A DNA stretch of 64,000 nt from Mesocentrotus franciscanus (lineage: Eukaryota; Echinodermata; Echinoidea; Camarodonta; Strongylocentrotidae), in the NCBI GenBank assembly GCA_037976565.1, contig CP137675.1:31943820-32007819 (forward strand), read 5' to 3'. The notes beneath the pieces are model-generated. The model made no database searches. It was not told the DNA's origin and saw only the letters and a program-made list of their open reading frames with translations. The translations under genes were made by a program, and so were the position numbers. Shown piece after piece: positions 49,250-59,847 of this stretch; positions within the stretch are counted from its first letter, which is position 1, and each line of letters starts with the position of its first letter.

Positions 49250-50215
49250 AGATACACTCAATTTTCCATAAATATACTGACGTCATAATATGCAAATTCG
49301 TATTTTGAGTTCCAAGGCAGTTATGATGACGTCACGATGTACTTAATGGCTAAATGAAACATGAAATCATAACCCTAACTCATAATCTTTCTAAATGTGA
49401 AAAAATATCGGGCGTCCCCAACCATCCCAAAAAGCTATAATGTATTTTATATATGCATGTTTTTGCCCATATATGCTATGTATTACAAGAGTTTGCGCGC
49501 ACAGACATTTATCTTGAACTGACGCTCATTCCGTTAAGAGCTAAACATGGAATCAAATTGTTCGGAAAAGTATAGGAAACTTCATGAAAGAAAAAAGAAA
49601 GGCGATTCAATGTTGTTTACGGCCATGACGAACAAGAGGCGCGGGAGGTCGTGCGCGCGCGCAACATTTTAACATGCTTAAAACGGCCTAAAACGTGTGC
49701 AAAATGAATTCGAGACGATTCTGAGGATTTTTTATATTTTGCGCGCGTACTGACGCACGGACGTACGCGTTCACACGTCTCCCTATTTGAAATTGACCGG
49801 ACGGATATTGACCTTGATCATGATAAATATGAATGAGAAAAGACTTTCCGTTATGAAGATATGATCATGAGTTGATTGTCAGAAAATTTAACAAGATGGC
49901 GCCTGGATGACGTCATGAATACCTGATGACCTTGAAAATGTTGCTATCACGTTTCATGACAATGCCTATAACTGTGCAAAAAATTGAAAGAAATTGACTA
50001 AACCAGGGAGATGAAAGGACTAAACTGATCTTGAGTTATCCTCTGCTCAAAAAAGTGGGGGTCAAATAAATAAAATTAAAGAATAAAGAAAAATAAAGAA
50101 AGAAAATTCTGACGAAGTCAATAGGTGGTCTGTCGATGACAGACCACCTAATAAATAAAGGCAATTGTAATGAAATTATAAGGTGGTCTGTATTACGTAC
50201 AGCCCACCTAATGAT
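49250..50215. repeat. Dispersed repeat with hairpin end, related to 18950-19690
   Basis: Shares CpG-rich GCGCGC patches, TGACGCACGGACG and AAGATGGCGCCTGGATGACGTCATGA with the earlier copy. The right end has TTCTGACGAAGTCAATAGGTGG, and the hairpin AGGTGGTCTGTCGATGACAG/ACCACCT (about 50125-50151) is followed by TAATAAA. A second AGGTGGTCTGT..ACAGCCCACCT hairpin follows at about 50181-50210. Confidence 0.6.
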
Positions 50216-50404
50216 GGACATGCACTGTGATTCTCTAAGTATTTATTCTCGAACAGTTATGGACTTGTAATAAAATCCAAGGAACTTAGTAGCAGCCGAC
50301 AAGAGAGAAATCTAAAAATATATTTCGGATAAGTATATTGCGCATGGATAATACGTGTACGATGTACCGCGTGTACGCCGCATCCATGCACCGTACACCG
50401 GAAG

Positions 50405-50500
50405 TATGCAAGTCCCGGAAGTGGCTTGAAATTACATCCAAGAGTCGCACATCTGGGCATTTCGGGGCATTTCGGGGTATTGGCGATAGCGAGAACACTA
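50405..50500 (-). repeat. Right arm of the inverted repeat with 48905-49010
   Basis: Reverse complement of the 48905 arm with moderate divergence. The open frames here are not supported as genes. Confidence 0.5.
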
Positions 50501-50809
50501 TTTCAGAATAAACACAATTAATTATATTATCGTATGGGGACACCTGTCCTGGCCAGTGGACAATCATCCCCCGGACATCTACCCCCAAATCACGAACAAG
50601 AAGATCAATTTCCCTGGTCACTTTAACCCTAGAACAATAATGTTAAATCATGTTGATCCAAACAGTTCCTTTCCACGTACAATCTTTACCAGAGGGCACT
50701 ATTTGGAGCTTCATGAAATGACTGACGAACCAGATAGCTATGCCATGTACTATTTTCTTTTTTGTTATTGCAGTTGTTAATGTTGCTGCTGTTGGATGCA
50801 TGCTTAGGC

Positions 50810-50913
50810 CTATTTGAATAGTTCATTGACCTCTTTCCATCTTTGCTGATATCGATCCTGTTTGACCATATCGGACCATGATGAAAGATGACTAGATAGG
50901 AAGAATGTTGATT
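50810..50913 (-). CDS. O-fucosyltransferase-like protein B, last exon
   Basis: On minus: acceptor CCCTCTCAG, then (phase 1) ESTFFLSSHLSSWSDMVKQD, RYQQRWKEVNELFK, TAG. Residues 460-493 of the predicted protein. It carries the superfamily's C-terminal SSWSDMV motif. The 3' UTR start (GCATGCATCCAACA) is similar to paralog A's (TATGCATCCAACA), showing that the duplication includes it. Confidence 0.88.
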
Positions 50914-51318
50914 CTGAGAGGGAGAGACAGAGAAAATTAAAGTTCAAAGTTTATTTTTCCACTATTCAATGAATAATACAATACATGAAAACAATATTCG
51001 AAACATAACATTAATATGGTTTTCAGTTTTGTATTTTCTTAGCCCGTACTTTTTTGTTTCGTTCCTCTCTTGTATTCAAGTCGTGTACTATTTGCCAGGC
51101 TAAGACAATTTGTTCTCGCTTGAAATTACTAACTAGGGACTATTTGAATTAAAGCTTTGACATATCTACGGCTATATGCTTCACTGCGATAGTTAGTCCC
51201 GCACTATTTCGATTTTTCGAATGAAAAAACCAAATACAAACTATATTTCAATGAACATGTATAATAATGTTTATCGCTTTATGGGATATGAATTTCATAA
51301 AACAATATAAAGTTAAAC

Positions 51319-51451
51319 CTTTACAGATCTCCTGCTCTACTAATGACGTCAGATAGTTGTTGTCACGTGATAGTTTTGGGGATTCGTCGATGAGATCGCT
51401 CGTCGTGTGAATGTTTGGCACTCCTACACGAAGACCTTTGATCAAATCATT
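51319..51451 (-). CDS. O-fucosyltransferase-like protein B, exon 3
   Basis: Minus strand, acceptor TCGTAACAG, donor GTTTAA. Encodes NDLIKGLRVGVPNIHTTSDL, IDESPKLSRDNNYLTSLVEQ, EICK (residues 416-459), leaving phase 1. 133 nt as in A; only a few residues differ from A. Confidence 0.88.
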
Positions 51452-51706
51452 CTGTTACGAAAGGACAACAAATGGGATTAAAAGTAAAATGCATTTTATG
51501 TGTCATTTATTTTCTATGAAAGATCAGAATTTGACTTTCCAAATTTGGTGACACTGTAATAGTAACCATCTCTAAGCAATTGGTCGGGGTTAATTGGAAT
51601 GTTTATATGAATGAGTGTGTACTGTGACATTTTGAAATCATCAAGGTTAAAAAGTATCTGACACAATCTTGCCGAAAATCACATGCACTGCACATAGACA
51701 TGACTG

Positions 51707-51842
51707 AACGGGAATATATGCTACTTCTAATTATTATCAATATGACTACTACTAATTCTACTAATACTACTACTTCTACCACTACTACCACTACCACAAC
51801 AACAGAAACTACTACCACTACTACCACTACTAATGCTACCCT
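51707..51842. repeat. (ACT/ACC)n trinucleotide microsatellite in paralog B intron 2
   Basis: Repeated ACT and ACC units with some AAC. The valine-rich minus frame is an artefact. Confidence 0.93.
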
Positions 51843-51929
51843 AAAAGTTACTTTTGTATACAACTAAATTGTTAGACACATGGTTTGCTTTGATGGTTTG
51901 TTTTACCTGACTGCTAAGAAAGCAATGTT

Positions 51930-52095
51930 ACGCTCATAAGCAAGCAACCAGGGGACCGACGACTTTGAGTCCTCTCCCATGGACTTGGTAATGAGGAGTA
52001 ATGCCTTACCAAAGGGCACTAGCGCATCGACTTGGTTTCGAAACCAGGATCTCACGACTACCAGACCACTGCTCTACCACTAAGCCATCGCGTTT
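51930..52095 (-). mobile_element. tRNA-derived SINE, different subfamily, in paralog B intron 2
   Basis: Minus strand: GCGATGGCTTAGTGGTAGAG (box A) and GGTTTCGAAACC (box B-like) at the right end, then GCGCTAGTGCCCTTTGGTAAG. The tRNA-like head resembles a different tRNA from the SINE at 5686. The acceptor-stem ends do not pair well, so it is not a tRNA gene. Confidence 0.65.
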
Positions 52096-52323
52096 CCTCA
52101 GAACTTGCTGGGTCCGTACTTTGTTCTGCGATCAATATCCTCTACTCACCTCATTCCCAGCTTCAGTCCTAAATCAAACACTATTTTTAACCCTATACCA
52201 ACCTGACACCATAATGTAATCACAGCTGTAACCCCATATCTTGACGAAAAGATAATGATTCTCTGAACAATAATCGTCGGAGCATACTTCACTTTACGTA
52301 GGTTCATCAGCTTATTAACTAAC

Positions 52324-52462
52324 CTGTTTTTCAAGTTCTGATGCAAAATAAGCAGCTTTTATGTCGGACTTAGCCATGAAGTGAGAAATGTTTGCTGCCA
52401 ATTGGGACGGCGTTAATGCATCTAACGCGTTGCAGAGATCCAGTGCATAATCTAGCTTACAC
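52324..52462 (-). CDS. O-fucosyltransferase-like protein B, exon 2
   Basis: Minus strand, acceptor GTATTGACAG, donor GTTAGT. Completes Trp369 and encodes CKLDYALDLCNALDALTPSQ, LAANISHFMAKSDIKAAYFA, SELEKQ (to residue 415), ending in phase 0. It is nine bases shorter than paralog A exon 2 (CSDDHGDYE against CKLDYA), an in-frame difference. Confidence 0.88.
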
Positions 52463-53179
52463 CTGTCAATACAAAATGTATATATTAAGTTAATGATATT
52501 TTTCATCAAGCAATAAAAATGTTTCAATAACAACAAACATGGCACAACTTCATATGATCATTTAATTGAGTCATCGTAATATTTAAACACTTATACAAAT
52601 TGGTGTAGCCAAAAACACATGAAAAGGAATACGGGAAAATCCTTCCTTGAACGTACCGGCATATTGAAAATATTGTTCATGATCACTCTATTTATATTCG
52701 TTTTGGGCCACCCCTTCCCCGCCCCCATACATGCGAAAGCTGGTTTCCTCGATTATTTAATCGTTAAAATGATTCAGTCCTTTGGTGCCTGATCACACTT
52801 ACATAAATAATTTTATAAATCTGTTATCTAAAAAAAAGCCTCTCTTAAAAGGAAGTTTGAAGGTACTCATCAATTTATCGCATAAATAGTTATGAAATTC
52901 CTTAAAATTATGTATAACTGTTCCTTAATTTCTGAAAATTAATTTAGATAGGCCGACTTTTCAAATCGGCTTAAAGTGGTCCCTGTCCCTGTCCCTGTAT
53001 CGCTATCACGATCAATGCACAATAGATAGAAATATTAATCATGCTAATATACTCTGCTTTATACCTCCGCAATGATTCACCTACAGCAATTTATCGAAGT
53101 CGCGATATGATGAACTATCTAATTTCGAAATAGCATGCCAATTATTATCACGCACAGATTGGAATAGTTTCCGAGGGTA

Positions 53180-54366
53180 ACTTGCATGTCTAGGTACATT
53201 CGAATCTTGGCGCTTACACGAATGATTAATGAATGTCTACCATGGAATAACCATTTAAATTATATCAAAACATCTATATCAAAAGGCGTAGGAATTATTT
53301 TAAGAATGAATGATTTTTTTTTATTGTATAATACATTGGTAATTCCAACTATTACTTATTGATTGAAGTTTTGGGCAATTTCTGCCAAGACAAAACTAAA
53401 TCCCATTCATTTATTGCCAAGAAAAATGTTATTCGCTTTTGAACCGGATTATCATGTCTTGTAAATCCATAACCCTTTTTCAGAAGCTGGAAACATTGAC
53501 AGTTCTTTATATCAATACTTTGCAGGTTGCAATCTTTATGTTCAAATACTCCAATAAGCTACTTCCTCCGGCATTCTAGGAACTGTTTTGTTTTAAAATA
53601 AACAACACAATCCAATCTTATCCGAAACGAAACTCTCAAAGCTTTCATTTGATAAACCCCGAATTTCGAATTGCGCGTAAATCTATTCGACACCAAGGCC
53701 CTGACCTATAGAATAGTCTTTCAACTACTGTTAAATCATGAACATAAACTTAAATAAGAACATACATAAAACGTTTCATTGAAGACATACAATTACATTG
53801 GTAATTCCAACTATTACTTATTGATTGAAGTTTTGGGCAATTTCTGCCAAGACACAACTAAATCCCATTCGTTTATTGCAAAAAAAGGTTTTTCGCATTT
53901 GTACCGGATTATCATGTCTTGCAAATTCATATCCCTTTATTTAGGAAGCTGAAAACATTAACAGTTTATATCAATACTTTGCAGTTTGCAACCTTTATGT
54001 TCAAATACTCCAATAAGCTACTCCCTACGGCATTCCACAAACTGTTTATAAACAACATAATCCAATCTTAACATCCGAAACGAAATTCTCAAAGCTATCA
54101 TTTGAAAACCCCGAATGGCTAATTGCGCATAAATCTATCCAACACCTTGGCCCTGACCTATATAATAGTCTTCCAACTCCAGTTAAATCATGTACTACGA
54201 TATATTCTTTCAAGGCTGCCATGAAGCGTAAATTATTATCAGTATATAGATGTCATAATTTGATAAGCGCTCCAAACACAAGCACTCGCACACACGCATT
54301 TGCACATGCATAAACTTGAATTAGAACATACATTAAACGTTTCATTTTAGGACATACAATTACATA
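53180..54366 (+). pseudogene. CR1/Rex-like LINE fragment with a 462-bp tandem duplication, in paralog B intron 1
   Basis: Translation near 53235-53400 gives INECLPWNNHLNYIKTSISK, GVGIILRMNDF, LVIPTITY, typical of the post-catalytic region of CR1-group reverse transcriptases (H-x-x-x-x-x-x-KxSKxxGIL). The segment beginning ACATTGGTAATTCCAACTAT at 53333 recurs at 53795, offset 462 bp. The second copy extends to about 54366 and has about 100 extra bases near 54190-54305. Stops are frequent. It lies on the opposite strand to the gene that contains it. Confidence 0.75.
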
Positions 54367-54984
54367 ATATACACATTTACACTTAACGCATTTCATTTTT
54401 GTATGCCTTTGAAAATATGATTTCTTTCATTTTGTGGCTGCTATAATTAATTTAATTCTGATTATATTTATTTTAGATTTGGTCGCCAATAAAGGTTCCT
54501 TTTCTGAGGCCGTCATCATGTCAGCTCTAGCTTAAGATGGTGGTATCCTGCATTTTCAATTTTGAAATGATTTGTGAAATATGTGTTTTTAGAGGTATAA
54601 TTATTTAATTGATTTATATTCATGATATGATAATATATATTATATTATATAGTTATATATTTTAACTTTTGTTAATGAAATGTTTTTTGTACCTAGTTTG
54701 TATTTTATTTTCTATTATGTTGAAAAATGCAGAAATAAAATCAAACAATCAAACAATCAAAGAACAAACAAAAAAAGTTGGCGTTGATTGTGCCCAGGTG
54801 TTTGCCCGGGTGTTTGTCTCTTGCTTTGGGCTTTTTCTTGGGGGCGGGGGCAGCTATAAGGGTTAAGAAATGTCATGCTGAGGCCATTTTCTACCAAACC
54901 AATATGACGGAGAAGTTAAAAAAAAAACATTTTTATTGTAGGTTTTACATACAGGATTTGGAAAGAATTGTGAGCAACATTTAC

Positions 54985-56090
54985 CATGTATCCGTCCACT
55001 CTTTGTTGAATCTCCAATGTATGCAGACATATGTCAAGTTCTTCATGGCAGTGTTGATGAAGGTTTGCGCCGTTTCTTGGACTACTTTTCCCCTGACGAA
55101 GTACTTGGTGTAACGACTAATGTGTTCCCAGTACATTAGTCGACCAAGATACCCGTACGGGTAAAGAAACGCATTACACTGATGCGATGTAGTCAACGAG
55201 TCTGGATACTTATCGAGGAAATCATCAACAGGCATATGATACGGCAGATCGGCATGGATCTGAATGACGTCATCAGATCGGTTCATATACAAGAAAGTTG
55301 AAGGTATCTTAATTTCCGTCCAATTATAATATGCCTTGAGGGTTTCACTGACGAAAGTATTTATTTCATCGGTTTTAGAAAGACTCTGATTGACCACCAT
55401 ATTGGTACCAAGGAACACCACGTCCGCTTTACGCTTGCATTGGCGTTCGAATTCTTCCATGGTTGCTACAGATACGAACTGGGCCAGTATGTCGGGATCA
55501 AGGGTTTCTTCAAAGGTGTGAGGAAGCTGTGTTTCTACTGTCGCTCCATGATCAAAAAACGGAGCAAGGACGAGTGTCAGGTTTCGCCTTTGAGCAATGA
55601 TGGATACAAGTTTGAGCGCCTGGATTTGGTTGTTTGGTCCTTGGTTACCTAGCAACACTGGCAAAATGAATTTCACCTTTGACACGTTCTTGTTATTTAC
55701 TTCATCTTGCCTTGTATTATGCATCTTATTTCTCACGTTTTCGCTCTGATTCGACATGCCTGCCAAAGGATTCATTTTATTGTCACTTGGAACGACAACG
55801 TCAGCGTTTCCTTGTTCATCCCCAGTCCCTTTCTGTGAATGAAGACTTGCCTTTGTGTCCGCATCTCGCACTTGGTTAAAATCTCGCTGCATCTCCTGCC
55901 CATTCTTCAAGTCTTTCGGTAACACTATGGGATACACCCTGCGATCATTTATCACTGGTAATTCCATGTTGTCGCCCATCGAATCGTCAGCCAGTTTTGT
56001 GTGTAACAGGGCTAGAAAAAGTTGGCAAAATGTGAATAGCACGAAGGAAAGGAGTAGAGGTTTGATGCCGCATCGCCTCAACGCACCCAT
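54985..56090 (-). CDS. O-fucosyltransferase-like protein B, exon 1 (intact copy)
   Basis: First of four exons of a complete 493-aa protein (1106+139+133+104 nt). Residues 1-9 are basic, about 10-30 form a single membrane anchor (PLLLSFVLFTFCQLFLALLH), and 31-140 are a hydrophilic stem. The domain begins LPVLLGNQGPNNQIQALKLV (from 143), then RRNLTLVLAPFFDHG, and ends at YVCIHWRFNKEW with His358 and Arg360. This matches the PF10250 O-FucT pattern, where an H-x-R motif contacts GDP-fucose. Several N-x-S/T sites fit a lumenal domain. The stem holds a 54-residue Asn/Gln/Lys-rich stretch (87-140) absent from paralog A. Start: first in-frame ATG, shared with A. Donor TG|GTAAAT at 54984. Acceptor substrate unknown. 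Family confidence is good; exact enzyme identity is not claimed. Confidence 0.85.
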
Positions 56091-56115
56091 GCTACTAGAT
56101 CGTTTGCGAGTTCTC
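56091..56115 (-). other. 5' UTR part of paralog B after a predicted acceptor
   Basis: Same CCCAATACAG|GAGAACTCGC junction as at 37965. Homology to A continues to about 56154, then ends where repeat DNA begins. Confidence 0.55.
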
Positions 56116-56209
56116 CTGTATTGGGAAAGGCATCAAGAAACAAACAAAATTAGTCAGGGGCGGCGATTTCTTTTTATGACCGGGGGAGGGGGACGAAATG
56201 CGAGGGACG

Positions 56210-56725
56210 AGGGAGCAGTGGCGTAATGACCAAAAACGTTGGGGGGGGGGCAGAAAAAAATCTGCATCACCATCATTCTTACATGTTACATGAAGGCCCC
56301 GCGGAACGTTTTTCAAAGGGGAGGAGGGGCCTAATGTATTCACGATCAGGTATAGCAAAGCAAGTGGAGCGTAAATTGGCGTGAGTCCAGTGGCAAAGCC
56401 CCGGCGGGGGTCAAGGGGCAGAGCCCCATGAAGCTCAGGGGTTTTAGGCATTTAATTAAGGTCAGATGAGCATATGTTGATACCTTACTTGTGTCACTGG
56501 CATGCAGGTCACTAATTGGAGTGGGGTCCGGGGGCGGACCCCCGAAGCTCAGGGTTCTAAGCATTAAATTACGATCAAATGAGCATCCAGGGGCAAAGCC
56601 CCCGGAAGCTCAGGGGTTTTAGGCATTTAATAACGGTCAGATGAGCATCCAGGTGCCCGCCTTAGGGCCCAGGTTGGGGTCCAGGGGGTGGAGCGCCCGG
56701 AAGTTCAGGGAAAAATCATGCCATT
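56210..56725. repeat. Inverted-repeat block a (GC-rich units)
   Basis: Starts CAGTGGCGTAATGACC and contains several roughly 100-bp units of the type GGGGTCCAGGGGGCGGAGCC, GGAAGCTCAGGGGTTTTAGG, CATTTAATTACGGTCAGATG. The reverse complement of the whole block, including the start motif, is found at 58740-59370. A shorter forward copy lies at 59848-60100. Confidence 0.8.
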
Positions 56726-57177
56726 ACAGCAACATTTGTAAATCACTGGTATCGAATTAGAAATAAACCACATATATGAATTTTATTTGGGGGGAACTGC
56801 CCCCTAAAACCCCCCTAAAAAAAATCGAGGGGGGACGTGTACATGTATATTTAATCAAGGCCCATTTTCAAACGCTTTATATCCACTTCACGGGGTATTG
56901 TTATTGGACACCATATGGCACGAAATTCTTAAGCCAGTCCCAAGCTACTCGTGAAACTGCACCACGATTATAGCCGTGTTCACACGATGACATAATGGTC
57001 GTGTTTAGAGCTAGTCGGCGTAAGTATGGTAAGGTCGGCGTAAAGTTCGTGACGAGTAGTATGATACGCCCACTGATTTACTCTTGGATCTTTCCAGGAG
57101 TAACGCGCTAACACGACAAGAGGGTAGCGTAAGTTGACCGTGTGGATGCTCTCACTTGGCACTCGGAGTATCTGTGA
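56726..57177. other. Intergenic DNA between repeat blocks
   Basis: No gene or repeat pairing was recognised. Confidence 0.4.
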
Positions 57178-58900
57178 CTAGTCCGGGAGCCAGGGGGGGT
57201 CAACCTAGCTGGAAGGGAAACCAATTTTCATGTCCACAGATGTAAAGATCGCATAGCTCCATATAACAAATCGACCGTCTGGCATGTTCTAAGTGGTGGG
57301 TGTGGCCAGGGGGAGCCCCTCCCCAAAAAGCGGCCCTTTGACGACAAATTAGTATTTTGTAAATAATATTGTAAGGAAACATCGAACCACCATGAGTTTG
57401 GTGTCATATGAAAGAAAATTAAATTATCTACATTTTGATACCTATTTCAACGAAATTAAGATTAATTTACATAGCAAATTTAAGTTAAAAACATGATTTT
57501 TGGTGATTTTTTCGAAATATTGAATTTTATCAAAAAGATTATTTTCCATATATCAAAATTGAGAGGTGCATTTTTCATAACTTTCCAGGAATTTGCTTAT
57601 GTACAATGACAATATCCTGTGCGAGGGAGAGGCTTATATATCTTTTCAATAAAAAGTTATAGCAATCCAAAGTCATTGATTTGATTTCCACAAAAACAAC
57701 ATTTTTGCCCACATGTGTATTAACTGTATGCATATACGTGCATTAGTGTATTAAGGACCTGTTTGGCGTGTTTACATCGAGTTTTAAAGATAACTTTTAA
57801 CTAAAACCTCTAATCACCATGTATTTGGTGTCAAAAGATGGATAATTAAAATACCTTCATCCTGATATCAATTTCAATGAGTGATGTAGTGTGTGAAATA
57901 TAAATTTTGAGCCAAAAGGTGCTTTATTGTAGATATTCCTCTGATTTTGGCCAGTATCTCGGTATATTAACTGGACAAAAGTGATTAGACATTTAGTAGT
58001 GCAGAAAATTCAAAGGATTTGGAGCGCTGAGTGCAATTGATCAGTTCTTCTGTACTCTGGGATGTTTCAGGAAATGTGGACATTGGTAGTTGCCTCCCCC
58101 AGGCGCAGATCCAGGGGCAGGGGCCTTGCCCCCTCCCCGCCAAAGAGAGAGAGAGAGAGAGAGAGAGAGAAGGGAAAGAAAGAAGAGAGAAAGGGAAAGC
58201 AGAAGAGGAAGTGGGAAAGAAAAGGGAAATAGGAGATCGGGGGCGAAATGACCTTGTCTCCCAGGTTGTTACCTCCCCCAGCAAAAAATAAGAGAGAGAA
58301 GGAAGGAAATGGAAAGAAAAAGGAAAAAGGGAGATAAAGGGAATGAAATAAAGAGGACGAAGAAAAGAAGGGGTATCAGTTGCGATTCTCCCGCCAACAA
58401 GTTGTGGATCTGGGATGGGACCTAAAGGCCCTTGCCTCTCCCCCACCCCGCCAAAAATAAAAGGGGAAAGGAAAGGAAAGAGGAGAGCTAAAAGGGAACA
58501 AAAAGAGGAAGAAGAAAAGAAAAGGATGAAAACAAGGGAGATCAGTTGCGATTAATTCGGACAACAATGTATGGATCGGGGACCGAAAGGCCCTTGCCCC
58601 TCTCCCTCCCTGCAAACTTAAAAGAGAAAGAAGGGAAAGGAAAAAAGAGGAAGAAGAAAGGTAGGGAGATCATGAGTGATTTTCCCCGCCAACAAGTGTG
58701 GGGGCGACAGGTCCTTGCCTCCCCTTATATGGCCGTGATTTAATACCTACCCCTGAGCTTACGGGGCTCTGCCCTGGAATCCACCTAGGGCCCTAAGGCA
58801 GGCCCTTTGATGCTAATCTGATCGTAATGTATAAAACCCTGAGTTTCGGGGCTCCGCCCTGGACCCCACGCCAATTAGTGACCTGCCAGAGTCACAAATA
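57178..58900 (+). repeat. Left arm of a large inverted repeat
   Basis: Begins CTAGTCCGGGAGCCAGGGGG. Its reverse complement ends the right arm at 61479 (CCCCTGGCTCCCGTACTAG). Near-identical stretches pair over most of the length, for example GCATAGCTCCATATAACAAA with TTTGTTATGTGGAGCTATGC. The left arm has extra purine-rich units (CTTGCC..GGAGATCAGTTGCGATT) near 58530-58740 that the right arm lacks. No coding capacity. Confidence 0.88.
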
Positions 58901-59370
58901 AGGTATCAAAATATGCTCATCTGACCGTAATTAAATGCCTAAAACCCCTGAGCTTACGGGGGCTCTGCCCCCTGGACCCAACCTAGGGCCCTAAGGCGGC
59001 CCCTGGATGCTCACCTGATGGTAATTTAATGCCCCAACACCTAAACTTCCGGGGGCTCCGCCCTGGACCAAACGCCAATTATTTTCCTGCCAGTGTCACA
59101 AATAAAGTATAAAAATGCCATCTGACCGTAATTAAATGCCCATACGCCCCGAGCTTCCTGGGGCTCCGCCCTTGACCCCGCCGGTGCTTTGCCCTAGACC
59201 CAACGCCCATTTACGCTACGCTCTTCATGATCGTAAATACTTTAGCCTCTCCCCCACCCACTTTGAGAAACGTTCAGCGGGGCCTGCATGTAAGAGTGGT
59301 GGTGATGCGGATTTTTTTCTTCTGCCCCACCCAAACGATTTTGCTCATTACGCCACTGCTTTAGTGGTCA
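58740..59370. repeat. Inverted-repeat block a', complement of 56210-56725
   Basis: Contains the units CCTGAGCTTACGGGGGCTCT, GACCCAACCTAGGGCCCTAA, CTGACCGTAATTAAATGCC and ends TCATTACGCCACTG at about 59347-59360. Confidence 0.8.
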
Positions 59371-59847
59371 CCATTACGTACCAATATTTGGCTCGCACAA
59401 TTTCAAATTTGGGCCCTCCCTAAGAAATCTTGGATCCGCGCCTCCTGCCCCCGTTCTAAGGATCTCACGATTTGATGATTGGAAAATGTCATTAGGTACC
59501 AGCTTATAATTTTGGTAACACATCACCGTCTACATTAAAGTTCTATCATGCCCGTTGCATAAATCATATGGTCCTTTTGAACATAGAATAACATTTTTTT
59601 AATTAAAATAAAATAAAATGCAAACTTGTCGTAGATTGTTTCCTTTGAAACAGCGTTCGAGTTACAGTTCCACCAGGGACACTGTCATAGACAATCTTTG
59701 ATTACTTCTATTTATTGAATTTTAATTGGGATGTGGGCAAAAAGAAAAGAAGAAATGGAAATCTGCATGTAATACTTTGCAATTTCAAGCTAGTAAATGT
59801 GCTACAACTGATCATTTCAAGCGTATTAAGCGTATTATTATTTTTGA
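59371..59847. other. Spacer between inverted arms
   Basis: Roughly 480 bp of AT-rich DNA that does not pair with anything recognised. A GGATCCGCGCCTCC scrap lies at 59432. Confidence 0.5.

Noticed and set aside
51996..52095. Possible tRNA gene on the minus strand
   Set aside because: Box A and box B look good, but the acceptor stem does not pair and SINE sequence follows directly.
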